Of a stretch of 64,000 nucleotides of DNA, positions 8,842 through 17,109 are shown piece after piece; positions within the stretch are counted from its first letter, which is position 1, and each line of letters starts with the position of its first letter. The DNA is from Lysobacter soli. GTDB lineage: Bacteria > Pseudomonadota > Gammaproteobacteria > Xanthomonadales > Xanthomonadaceae. The position numbers and the translations under genes are program-made. Under the pieces are notes generated by a model. The model saw nothing but the letters and a program-made list of their open reading frames with translations, was not told the origin of the DNA and did not search any database. The DNA is taken from positions 620,001-684,000 of the forward strand of contig NZ_QTJR01000001.1 in NCBI RefSeq assembly GCF_003382285.1, read 5' to 3'.

Positions 8842-10152
8842 TCAGCCGTTCGCGACACCACTGCGCGAACCGCGACCCTGGCCACCGCTACGGTGCTGCT
8901 TCGGACCGGCATGCGCATGGCGCTGCGCCGGCTTGCCGTGCGGACGGTTCGCCGGACGACGCTGTGCCGGCGCCTTCTGACGCGGGTTCGGCAGCGGGGC
9001 GTTCATCTGGATCGGGCGGCTCGGCGCGAAGCCTTCGACTTCGACCAGCTCCACTTCCGTCTTGAGCATGTTCTGCACCTGACGCAGCAGGCCGCCCTCT
9101 TCCGGCGCGACCAGCGACAGCGCTTCGCCGCTGGCGCCGTTACGGCCCGTGCGGCCGATGCGGTGCACGTAGTCCTCGGCGACCATCGGCAGTTCGAAGT
9201 TGATGACGAGCGGCAGGTTCGGGATGTCGAGGCCGCGCGCGGCGACGTCGGTGGCGACCAGCACGCGGGCCTTGCCGGCCTTGAACGCGTTGAGCGCCTT
9301 CTGTCGCTGCGCCTGGCTCTTGTTGCCGTGGATCGCGACCGCGGCGAGGCCGGCTTCTTCCAGCTGTTCGGCCAGGCGGTTGCAGCCGTGCTTGGTGCGA
9401 CCGAACACGATCGCCTGATCGGTATGACGCGAGCTCAGCACGCTGACCAGCAGGTCGCGCTTGCGGCCGGCGTCCACGACGTGCACGCGATGGCTGATGG
9501 TCTGCGCGATGGTGTTCTGCGCGGCCACCTGCACCTGCTTGGGCGTGCGCATGAATTCCACGGCCAGCGCCTTGAGCTGCGCTTCGAACGTGGCCGAGAA
9601 CATCATCGTCTGGCGCTCGCGCGGCAGCTTGCCGAGGATGCGCTTCATCGCCGGCAGGAAGCCCATGTCGAGCATGCGGTCGGCTTCGTCCAGCACCAGC
9701 AGTTCGATGGAATCGAGCTTGACGGTGCCGCGGTCGAGGTGATCGATCAGGCGGCCCGGCGTGGCGACGAGCACATCGACGCCGCGGCGGAACATGTCGA
9801 CCTGCGGGCCCATGCCGGCGCCGCCGAAGATCGCGCTGATGTTCATGCGCAGGTGCTTGGCGAAACCGCGCAGGTTGTCGTTGACCTGCACCGCCAGCTC
9901 ACGCGTGGGCACCAGCACCAGCGCGCGCGGGCGACGGAAGCCATTCGGCGCGGTCTGCTTGGACAGGCGCTGCAGCAGCGGCAGGCCGAACGCGGCGGTC
10001 TTGCCGGTGCCGGTCTGGGCGCCGCCCAACAGGTCGTGGCCGGCGAGCGCGAGCGGGATCGCCTGGGCCTGGATGGGGGTCGGGGTGGTGTAGTTCTGCT
10101 CTGCGAGGGCGCGCAGCAGCGCGGGCGAAAGCCCGATCGTTTCGAACGTCAT
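8842..10152 (-). CDS. rhlE: DEAD-box ATP-dependent RNA helicase, RhlE type
   Basis: The 436-residue protein carries all DEAD-box motifs: Q motif with TPIQAQAIP, motif I AQTGTGKT, PTRELA, VATPGRL, VLDEAD, SATF (motif III), and in the second domain ATDVAARGLDIP and HRIGRTGR. The closest family is RhlE, a cytoplasmic helicase in ribosome assembly, RNA turnover and cold growth. About 50 C-terminal residues are Pro/His/Arg/Gly-rich, a typical unstructured RNA-binding tail. The gene is monocistronic and divergent from the antiporter gene across 347 bp. Confidence 0.95.
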   Translation of the reverse strand: MTFETIGLSPALLRALAEQNYTTPTPIQAQAIPLALAGHDLLGGAQTGTGKTAAFGLPLLQRLSKQTAPNGFRRPRALVLVPTRELAVQVNDNLRGFAKHLRMNISAIFGGAGMGPQVDMFRRGVDVLVATPGRLIDHLDRGTVKLDSIELLVLDEADRMLDMGFLPAMKRILGKLPRERQTMMFSATFEAQLKALAVEFMRTPKQVQVAAQNTIAQTISHRVHVVDAGRKRDLLVSVLSSRHTDQAIVFGRTKHGCNRLAEQLEEAGLAAVAIHGNKSQAQRQKALNAFKAGKARVLVATDVAARGLDIPNLPLVINFELPMVAEDYVHRIGRTGRNGASGEALSLVAPEEGGLLRQVQNMLKTEVELVEVEGFAPSRPIQMNAPLPNPRQKAPAQRRPANRPHGKPAQRHAHAGPKQHRSGGQGRGSRSGVANG

Positions 10153-10499
10153 GCGGGTGTTGCTCCTTGTCGCGCGCCATCGCGTCGCACCGCCGTGAAC
10201 AACGGCGGCGACGAAGTTACGTCGCGTGATGGCCCCGGCGTTCCCTGAACCGCGCCGGCGGCGATCTGATTGGACGGCGTCCGGACGATCCGGGCCGTGT
10301 CTGCGCTACGAAAGACGTGCGGGATAGAAGCCGTTTGCTCGGACCGCGATCGCGGGCCACGGCGGGCATACCTGGGAAACGTACCCTTGCGGGGAGGCAG
10401 CCGTGCGCTGAACAGGGCGGACTCTACGCGAAAGCGCCCGGTCTTGCCACCCGTGTAGGCTTCATGGGCCGGTACGGTTCACATGATTTGGGGAAACAG
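10153..10499. other. 347-bp intergenic region between divergent rhlE and the antiporter gene
   Basis: It must hold both promoters. I see no palindrome, conserved leader or convincing -35/-10 pair, and the short open frames here have no coding character. Confidence 0.6.
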
Positions 10500-12326
10500 A
10501 TGGAGGATGCGGCATCGATCGATCTGGTGAAGGTGGTTGCGCTGCTCGGCGTGACGGTGGTCGCCGTGCCCGTGTTCAGGCGGCTGGGCCTGGGCTCGGT
10601 GCTGGGGTACCTCGCCGCGGGACTGGTGATCGGCCCGTTCGGCCTGGGCTGGTTCTCCGATCCGCAGGCGATCCTGCATGTCGCCGAGCTGGGCGTGGTG
10701 ATGTTCCTGTTCGTCATCGGCCTGGAAATGCGGCCCTCGCACCTGTGGAGCCTGCGGCGCCAGATCTTCGGGCTGGGCACGCTGCAGATCGCCGCCTGCA
10801 CCGCTGCGCTCACCGGCGTCGGGCTGCTGTTCGGCTACGAGCCGGTCGTCGCGTTCATCGGCGCGATGGGCTTCGTGCTGACCTCCACCGCGATCGTCAT
10901 GCAGTTGCTCGCCGAACGCGGCGACATCGCCCTGCCCCACGGCCAGAAGATCGTGTCGGTGCTGCTGTTCGAGGACCTGCTGATCGTGCCGCTGCTGGTG
11001 CTGGTGGCGCTGCTGGCGCCCGGCGAGCCGAGCAGCGATGCCTCGCGCTGGGCGTCGATCGGCATCGCCACCGGCGTGCTGCTCGCCCTGCTGGCCGCTG
11101 GCATCTGGCTGCTCAATCCGCTGTTCCGCCTGCTCGCCGCGGCACGCGCGCGCGAGGTGATGACCGCCGCTGCGCTGCTGGTCGTGCTCGGTTCGGCGCT
11201 GCTGATGCAGCTGGGTGGATTGTCGATGGCGATGGGCGCGTTCCTCGCCGGGGTGCTGTTGTCCGAATCGACCTTCCGCCACCAGCTGGAAGCCGATGTC
11301 GAGCCGTTCCGTGGCCTGCTGCTCGGCCTGTTCTTCCTCGGCGTGGGCATGGCGCTGGATCTGTCGGTGGTGCGCGAGAACTGGATGCCGATCCTCGGCG
11401 CCGTGCTCGCGATGATGCTCGTCAAGGCGCTGTGCATCTACGCCGTCGCGCGCCTGATGGATTCCAGCCATCACGAAGCGCTCGACCGCGCCACGTTGAT
11501 GGCGCAGGGCGGCGAGTTCGCCTTCGTGCTGTATTCCACCGCGGCCGCGAGCGGCGTGATTGCCGCGTCGCAGAACGCGAACCTCACCGCGATCGTCGTG
11601 CTGTCGATGGCGCTGACGCCGCTGGTCGTGCTCGCCGTGCGCCCGTGGCTGAAGCACAAGGAAGAGAAGATCGACGATCTCGACGTCGCCGAAGGCCTGT
11701 CCGGCAGCGTGCTGATGATCGGCTTCGGCCGCTTCGGCCAGGTCGTCAGCCAGTCGCTGCTCGCGCGCGGCGTGGACGTCACCATCATCGACACCGACGT
11801 CGAAATGATCCGCAGCGCCGGCACGTTCGGCTTCAAGATCTACTACGGCGATGGCACGCGCCTGGACGTCCTGCGCGCATCCGGCGCCGACAAGGCGCAG
11901 GTCATCGCGGTGTGCGTCGACAAGAAGGACGCCGCCAACCGCATCGTCGAACTGGCGAAGGCCGAGTTCTCGCAGGCGAAGCTGCTCGTGCGCTCGTTCG
12001 ATCGCGAGCATTCGCTGGAGCTGATCAACGCCGGCGTCGACGTGCAGGTGCGCGAGACGTTCGAATCGGCGATCCGCTTCGGCCACCACGCGCTGTGCCA
12101 GCTCGGCGTGCCGAAGGACGAGGCGCTGGAGATCGTCGACGAGGTTCGCCGCCGCGATGCCGAGCGCGTGCAGCTGGAGCTGGCCGAAGGCGTCATGGCC
12201 GGCACGCGCCTGATGATCGGCAACGTTGCGCCGGGGCCGACGCCGACGCCGTTCACGCGCCCGCGCACGGCCGCCACGCCGCTGACGGCCGAGACCGCGG
12301 AAGCGACGCAGGGAAGTCGCGAGTAA
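10500..12326 (+). CDS. Monovalent cation:proton antiporter-2 (CPA2/Kef) family protein
   Basis: I chose the ATG at 10500 (608 residues) because TTGGGGAAA lies just upstream; an open frame continues 61 codons further but looks non-coding. Residues about 10-385 form 11-13 hydrophobic helices of a CPA2 exchanger, including LGYLAAGLVIGPFGLGWF and the QGGEFAFVL segment. From about residue 400 a TrkA-N/RCK Rossmann domain begins (VLMIGFGRFGQVV) that binds nucleotide and gates transport. This layout matches glutathione-gated KefB/KefC K+ efflux systems, which protect against electrophiles by acidifying the cytoplasm. No KefF/KefG ancillary gene is adjacent, so glutathione gating is uncertain. Confidence 0.92.
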   Translation: MEDAASIDLVKVVALLGVTVVAVPVFRRLGLGSVLGYLAAGLVIGPFGLGWFSDPQAILHVAELGVVMFLFVIGLEMRPSHLWSLRRQIFGLGTLQIAACTAALTGVGLLFGYEPVVAFIGAMGFVLTSTAIVMQLLAERGDIALPHGQKIVSVLLFEDLLIVPLLVLVALLAPGEPSSDASRWASIGIATGVLLALLAAGIWLLNPLFRLLAAARAREVMTAAALLVVLGSALLMQLGGLSMAMGAFLAGVLLSESTFRHQLEADVEPFRGLLLGLFFLGVGMALDLSVVRENWMPILGAVLAMMLVKALCIYAVARLMDSSHHEALDRATLMAQGGEFAFVLYSTAAASGVIAASQNANLTAIVVLSMALTPLVVLAVRPWLKHKEEKIDDLDVAEGLSGSVLMIGFGRFGQVVSQSLLARGVDVTIIDTDVEMIRSAGTFGFKIYYGDGTRLDVLRASGADKAQVIAVCVDKKDAANRIVELAKAEFSQAKLLVRSFDREHSLELINAGVDVQVRETFESAIRFGHHALCQLGVPKDEALEIVDEVRRRDAERVQLELAEGVMAGTRLMIGNVAPGPTPTPFTRPRTAATPLTAETAEATQGSRE

Positions 12327-12334
12327 TCGACACG

Positions 12335-12353
12335 GGAGCGGATGCCGCTCCCG
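12335..12353. terminator. Hairpin between convergent antiporter and metallo-hydrolase genes
   Basis: GGGAGCGG and CCGCTCCC form a perfect 8-bp stem around a 3-nt loop. There is no T tract, so termination activity is uncertain. Confidence 0.45.
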
Positions 12354-12359
12354 CCCACG

Positions 12360-13748
12360 TCAGACGTCTAGCACCACGCCCGGCCGCGCGAGCGTCGCCT
12401 GCACGCCGTAGGTGTCGCCGATCTCGCCGGCCAACGCTTCGCGCGCGCGGTCTTCGCCGTGCACCAGCGCGAGCGGCGGATGTCGCGTGCCATCGCCGCC
12501 GGCGATCGCGCCGTACCACGCCATCAGGCCGCGCTGGTCGGTGTGCGCCGACAGTCCGCCGACCGTGTGCCGCTGCGCATTCACGCGCACGTCGCGGCCG
12601 TGGATGCGCACCCACTTCGCGCCATCGACGAGGCGGCGACCCAGCGTGCCTTCGGCCTGGTAACCGACGAACACCACGTGCGTCTGCCGGCGATCGAGCC
12701 GATGGCGGAAGTGATGCAGGATGCGACCGGCGTTCGCCATGCCCGAGCCCGCGATCACGATCGCCCCGCGCTCGATGCGGTTGATCGCCATCGATTCCTC
12801 GCGCGACTGCGTGAAATGCAGGTTCGGCAGGCGGAACGGATTGGGTTTCTCGCGCCACACGCGCTGCGCGTCCTCGTCGAACAGGTCGGCATGGCGGTCG
12901 TAGATGGACACGACCTTCGCCGCCATCGGACTGTCGAGGAAAATGTGCCAGCGCGACAGCTGCCACTCGTCCCAATGCCGCGCGAACCAGTACAGCAGTT
13001 CCTGGCTTCGACCCACGGCGAATGCGGGGATCAGCACGTTGCCGCCGTCGCGCCACGCCGTGTCGAGGATGTCGCCAAGTTCGCGGATGGTTTCGGCGCG
13101 ATCGCGATGCAGGCGATCGCCGTATGTGGATTCCATCAGCACCAGATCCGCGCGATCGATGTCTGCCGGATCGCGCAGGATCGGCGTGCCCTTCGGACCG
13201 AGGTCGCCGGAGAACACGAGTTTCCGCTCGTCCGCCCAAAGCTCCACGCTGGACGAGCCGAGGATGTGCCCCGCTTCGCGGAACGCGATGTCGACGCCGG
13301 GCAGGATCGTGGCGCGCGTGTCGTATGGAAGCGGCCGCACCAGCTCCATCGCAGCGGTCACGTCCTCGCGCGTGAACAACGGTTGCGCTTCGGGCTCGCC
13401 CGCGCGGCGATAACGGTTGTGGCGCTCGGCATCGCCTTCGGAGATCGACGCCGCATCCATCAGCATGATCGGCATCAGGTCGGCGGTGGCCTGCTGCGCG
13501 TAGATCGGCGCGCGGAAACCACGTCGAACCAGCAAGGGCACGCGGCCGATGTGGTCGATGTGCGCGTGGCTGATGACCAGCGCATCGAGCGCGGCAGGTT
13601 CGAAGGAGAACACTTCGGCGTTGCGGCGCTCGGCTTCGGGACTGCCCTGGATCATGCCGCAGTCGAGCAGGACGCGCCGCCCGGCCGCTTCGACTTCATG
13701 CAGCGAACCGGTGACTTCGCCGGCCGCACCGTGGAAATGCACGCGCAT
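12360..13748 (-). CDS. MBL-fold beta-CASP metallo-hydrolase (RNA-processing type)
   Basis: The 462-residue protein begins with the metallo-beta-lactamase motif VISHAHIDHIGRVP (about residues 57-71), then AGHILGSSS and FSGDLG metal-binding segments. These are followed by a beta-CASP insertion (VLIPAFAVGRSQELLY) and the C-terminal VNAQRHTVGGLSAHTDQRG, which carries the last metal-binding histidine. The arrangement matches the YSH1/RNase J-related beta-CASP nucleases (the 'RNA specificity domain' proteins). The likely role is endo- or exonucleolytic RNA cleavage in the cytoplasm; the substrate is unknown. It is convergent with the antiporter gene and starts with ATG. Confidence 0.9.
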   Translation of the reverse strand: MRVHFHGAAGEVTGSLHEVEAAGRRVLLDCGMIQGSPEAERRNAEVFSFEPAALDALVISHAHIDHIGRVPLLVRRGFRAPIYAQQATADLMPIMLMDAASISEGDAERHNRYRRAGEPEAQPLFTREDVTAAMELVRPLPYDTRATILPGVDIAFREAGHILGSSSVELWADERKLVFSGDLGPKGTPILRDPADIDRADLVLMESTYGDRLHRDRAETIRELGDILDTAWRDGGNVLIPAFAVGRSQELLYWFARHWDEWQLSRWHIFLDSPMAAKVVSIYDRHADLFDEDAQRVWREKPNPFRLPNLHFTQSREESMAINRIERGAIVIAGSGMANAGRILHHFRHRLDRRQTHVVFVGYQAEGTLGRRLVDGAKWVRIHGRDVRVNAQRHTVGGLSAHTDQRGLMAWYGAIAGGDGTRHPPLALVHGEDRAREALAGEIGDTYGVQATLARPGVVLDV

Positions 13749-13799
13749 CGGATTCCTCCTGTTGCGCGCACGCTACCACGGCGCGCGCCGGCGATCGCG

Positions 13800-14108
13800 T
13801 CAGCGCGGCGGCGGGACGATGCGCTCCTCGCGCACCACCGTGCCGTCGGCGCGGACATCGCGATAGACGACGCTTTCGGCCGGACGGCCGTAATCGCGCG
13901 GCGTATCGCGCCATGCGGCGAGCAGATCGACGTTCTGCTTCTCGATCACCTCCAGGCTGCGCGCGATGCGACGCAGCAGGCCCTTGATGCCGAACACGGC
14001 GAACGGCACGAGGATCCACAGGATCGCGAGGATCAGGCCGAAGGCGAAGATGCAGAGGAAGAGAAACGAATTGGCGCCGTAGGCGGCGTTGGCGACGGTG
14101 CTGTCCAT
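13800..14108 (-). CDS. Small membrane protein with one or two N-terminal helices
   Basis: The 102-residue protein starts at the ATG at 14108, with a CGGAG ribosome-binding site just upstream. Residues about 13-45 are strongly hydrophobic (FLFLCIFAFGLILAILWILVPFAVFGI). The rest is a charged cytoplasmic tail with an amphipathic stretch (LLRRIARSLEVIEKQNVDLL) that could form a coiled coil, ending in REERIVPPPR. The frame stays open far upstream, but that part overlaps the ROK gene in another frame and is not coding. I do not recognise the family. It lies 92 bp downstream of the ROK gene. Confidence 0.75.
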   Translation of the reverse strand: MDSTVANAAYGANSFLFLCIFAFGLILAILWILVPFAVFGIKGLLRRIARSLEVIEKQNVDLLAAWRDTPRDYGRPAESVVYRDVRADGTVVREERIVPPPR

Positions 14109-14200
14109 CGTGCGCTCCGTGGTGGGTGACGTGCTGGAGTCTTCGCGACGATGCGTGATTCCGACGTGGAGCTTCGCGTGATTCGCGCGTGACGAATGCG

Positions 14201-15277
14201 TCACGCGCGCAGGTTGGTGAAACTTGCGTTTCCGAGTCCCGTGCCGATCGTGAGTACGCCCCAGCGTTTCGCGCCGCGCATGCGCGGGCGTTCGCTCAAT
14301 CCCTGCACGACGGCGTCGTTGTGCATCGCGACGACCGGCACGCGGCCGCCGATGCGGTCGAGCCTGCGCCCGAGCTCGCCCGGCAGGTGGAACGGCGCTT
14401 CCCAGTCGCCCGGCAGGTTCTGCGCCCCCTGCGGAATGCGGCCGTCGGGCTCGATCTGCCCCGGGCATGCGATGCCGACAAACGGCGCCAGCCGCAACCC
14501 GATCGTGCGGGAGAAGGCCGACAAACCGTTGAGCATCGCCGCGAGCCGCTCGATCGCTTCGCCGCGCCCGGGGTCGTCGTCGGCGTGTCGCCATTGCATG
14601 CTTTCGATCACGCGCGCCTTCGCGCCGTCCGCCGATTTGGACAGGCGCGGTTCGACGATGCCGCAGCGGATGTTGGTGCCGCCGACGTCCACGGCGAGGA
14701 ACGCATCGGAGCGCCGGTAACTCGCCGGCAACAGCTGGGTCCAGCCGAGCAGGCCGCCTTCGTCGGGATCGTGCGACAGGACGTGCAGCGTCACGCCACT
14801 GCGTGCACTTCGCAGCATGCGTTGCGCGCGGCGGACCGCGAGCTGGCCGAACTGGCTTTCCGGCATGCCGCCGCCGATCACGATGCGCTTCACGCCGTCC
14901 CACGAAGGCTGCTCGCGGAAGCGCTGCACGACATGCACCAGCCTGCGCGCGAATTCCTCGATTGCCAGGTGCGTCACGTGCGAGGCATCGGCATCGCCGC
15001 CGAGCAGCACCAGGTCGATGTCCTTCTTCGACAGTTCGGCGCTGCGCGTGCGCCCGAACGGGTCTTTCCCGGTGGCGTGCACCTTTCGCACGATGTCGAG
15101 CACCTGTCGGAACGCGGTCTGGCTCGCGCGATCGCCGAGGAAACCCTCGCCTTCGGGATCGGGAATGGCCAGGTTGTAGCTGTCGATCGTCAATCCGGGC
15201 AGGCGCGACACGCCGTGCGGGCCGCCGGCTTTCGTGCGGAGGGAGGCGGGACGTTTGCGTGGAGTCTGGCGGGCCAT
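14201..15277 (-). CDS. ROK-fold protein with circularly permuted motif order
   Basis: The 358-residue protein contains ROK (repressor/ORF/kinase) motifs in a rotated order. The phosphate-binding AVDVGGTNIR, which normally opens the protein, sits at residues 195-204, followed by GIACPGQIEPDG, NLPGDWE, HNDAVVQGLSE (keeping the catalytic Asp) and TIGTGLGNASF at the very C-terminus. Motifs normally at the C-terminal end are at the N-terminus: GDRAS (48-52), a GDADA segment (about 94-98), IVIGGGM (132-138) and EGGLLG (173-178). The zinc motif CxCGxxGC of classical ROK kinases is missing. It probably phosphorylates a sugar or related compound, but substrate and activity are unknown. It is preceded by the thioredoxin-like gene on the same strand, 55 bp upstream. 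Confidence 0.85.
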   Translation of the reverse strand: MARQTPRKRPASLRTKAGGPHGVSRLPGLTIDSYNLAIPDPEGEGFLGDRASQTAFRQVLDIVRKVHATGKDPFGRTRSAELSKKDIDLVLLGGDADASHVTHLAIEEFARRLVHVVQRFREQPSWDGVKRIVIGGGMPESQFGQLAVRRAQRMLRSARSGVTLHVLSHDPDEGGLLGWTQLLPASYRRSDAFLAVDVGGTNIRCGIVEPRLSKSADGAKARVIESMQWRHADDDPGRGEAIERLAAMLNGLSAFSRTIGLRLAPFVGIACPGQIEPDGRIPQGAQNLPGDWEAPFHLPGELGRRLDRIGGRVPVVAMHNDAVVQGLSERPRMRGAKRWGVLTIGTGLGNASFTNLRA

Positions 15278-15332
15278 GCGCCATCTTCGGTCGCGTGGCG
15301 GCTACGACGCGTCAAAAGCACGCGCGATTGGC

Positions 15333-15656
15333 TCAGCCGACCGCCGCCAGCGCCTGCCGGATTTCTTCCGCCGTCGAAGGCCGCACGACGCGCGCGACCT
15401 CTTCACCGTCACGCAGCACGATTAGCGTCGGCCACAACTTCACGCGATAGGAGCGCCCGAGGGGACGCCCCGGGCCATCTTCGACCTTGACGTGCCGTAC
15501 GTCGTCCAGCGGCGCCAGCACGGCCTCGATCGCCGGCTGCGCACCGGTGCAGTAACCGCACCAGTTCGTGCCGAATTCGAGCACGGAGATGCCCGCCCAC
15601 GCGTCGACATCGGCGCGGGCGGGTTCGTCGTCGGTATAGGTGCGGACGTATCCCAT
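15333..15656 (-). CDS. Thioredoxin-like protein
   Basis: The 107-residue protein starts at the ATG at 15656 (MGYVRTY). It has the thioredoxin fold with active site NWCGYC (residues 31-36), the cis-proline loop KLWPTLIVLRDGEEVARVV and a final helix. No signal peptide is seen, so a cytoplasmic disulfide reductase role is likely. WCGYC differs from the WCGPC of housekeeping thioredoxin, so this is a divergent paralogue. The stop codon of the preceding alpha/beta hydrolase gene lies 26 bp upstream, which suggests an operon with it and possibly with the ROK gene downstream. Confidence 0.88.
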   Translation of the reverse strand: MGYVRTYTDDEPARADVDAWAGISVLEFGTNWCGYCTGAQPAIEAVLAPLDDVRHVKVEDGPGRPLGRSYRVKLWPTLIVLRDGEEVARVVRPSTAEEIRQALAAVG

Positions 15657-15682
15657 CGGTGCGAAGCAGACGCGATGCGGCG

Positions 15683-16810
15683 TTACTTCTTCGTGACGCC
15701 GGGCGTGTCGTCGGCGAGCGGCCGCACGTACTGCACGAGGCTCACCAGCAGCTTGCCCGGCTCTTCCCACGGCACCATGTGCGAGGCGTGCTCGAACCAC
15801 ACGCCCTGCTTGTACGGCGCCTTCACCTGCTTCAGCCACGCATCGGTCGGCTCCGACGGCGTCGTGTAGTCGTGGCGCCCCATGAACATCAGCACCGGGA
15901 TCGGAAATTCGCGCACACCGGACATGTCGACCGCGAGGAACTCCGGCAGGATGCGGCCGAGCGTGAACACGTTGCCGGCATCGACGGCGCAACGCTCGGC
16001 GTCGGTGTATTCGGGCGACAGCAGCGGCGCGCGATAGAAGTACGTCGATTCGTCGCGGTACGCCGTGAGGCCGCCGTAGTACTGCGCCCACTTGCGCGCG
16101 GCGATGATGCGTTCGCGCGTGATCGGCGTGTTGCCGGGATACGGCGCGATGGCTTCCATCTCCCGCACCGCCTCCGCGTTGCCCTTCGCCTTCGCCGTCG
16201 CCATCGCGTAGTCGAAGCTGATGCGCTCATTCTCGCGCACGTTGATGACTTGGCCGACGCCGATGTAGGCATGGAACAGGTCCGGCCGCTTCAGCGCCGC
16301 CTGCATCGCGATGATCGTGCCCCAGCTGTGCCCCATCAGGATCAGCTTGCGCTTGCCGTAACGCGCGCGCACGTCCTCGGCCATGGCGACGACGTCGTCG
16401 ACGAAGTTCGGGATGTGGATGGTGTCCGCGACCTCCGCTTCGTCATTGGCGACGAAGGTCTTGCCGGCGCCGCGCTGATCGTACGTCACCATCGTGAAGT
16501 ACTCCTCCAGCGGGCGCTGGAACTGCCACAGCGTCGGCGTCAACGGCGAGGCCGGGCCGCCGTGCACGAACAAGACGATCGGGTTGTCGCGATCCTGCCC
16601 GCGGACGTTCACCCACTGGTCGATGCCGTTGATGCGGGCCTTGTAGGACTCCTGCACGCCGTTGGGCGTTTCGATGCGGCCCAGGTCCGCAATGATCTTT
16701 CGCGCCGGCTCGTAGGCCGCGGTGTCCTTGCAGGCCTGTGCGTTTGCGGCGAAGGCGCTGGCGACCAGCGCGAACGCGGCAAAAACGCGGGCGAATACGA
16801 CTTTCTTCAT
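15683..16810 (-). CDS. Exported alpha/beta hydrolase, proline iminopeptidase-like (S33)
   Basis: The 375-residue protein starts at the ATG at 16810, with AAGGGGA 6-12 nt upstream and a signal peptide (MKKVVFARVFAAFALVASAF, cleaved near ANA). It has the alpha/beta-hydrolase oxyanion motif FVHGGP, TYDQRGAGKT and the nucleophile elbow GHSWGT, as in prolyl aminopeptidases of family S33. The late PVLMFMGRHDYTTP supplies the acid, and HASHMVPWEEP carries the histidine. It is a probable periplasmic peptidase or esterase. It is divergent from the M13 peptidase gene across 299 bp and is followed by the thioredoxin-like gene. Confidence 0.88.
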   Translation of the reverse strand: MKKVVFARVFAAFALVASAFAANAQACKDTAAYEPARKIIADLGRIETPNGVQESYKARINGIDQWVNVRGQDRDNPIVLFVHGGPASPLTPTLWQFQRPLEEYFTMVTYDQRGAGKTFVANDEAEVADTIHIPNFVDDVVAMAEDVRARYGKRKLILMGHSWGTIIAMQAALKRPDLFHAYIGVGQVINVRENERISFDYAMATAKAKGNAEAVREMEAIAPYPGNTPITRERIIAARKWAQYYGGLTAYRDESTYFYRAPLLSPEYTDAERCAVDAGNVFTLGRILPEFLAVDMSGVREFPIPVLMFMGRHDYTTPSEPTDAWLKQVKAPYKQGVWFEHASHMVPWEEPGKLLVSLVQYVRPLADDTPGVTKK

Positions 16811-17109
16811 GAATGTCCCCTTTCCGGATCGGCGGAGCTTAGGAATCGCTGCCGCCCTGGCACAAGGGATACGTTCAGCGCGCGAGCGGTTGCGATAACA
16901 GGCCTTCCCTCTCGGCAGGCCGGCCATCCGCGGCCGGCGACGCCGGCTTTGCCGATCCGGGCGTGCGACGCCTCGAGCCGCCTGTTCCCGGCCGCCCCGT
17001 CAACGTGACCTTCGACACCCTCGGCTTGGGACAATCGGGTCTAATGTCGCCCAACGCCCCGTCCCGGGGCCTGTCCCAACTCCCTTATGCCTGCCGGCCG
17101 GAGCCCTTC

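Noticed and set aside
10745-12784. 679-codon plus-strand open frame overlapping the antiporter gene
   Set aside because: It is a frame-shifted shadow rich in Arg and Ala; the antiporter frame has all family motifs.
15333-16091. 252-codon frame joining the thioredoxin-like gene with upstream sequence
   Set aside because: The upstream part overlaps the alpha/beta hydrolase gene in another frame; only the last 107 codons have thioredoxin character.
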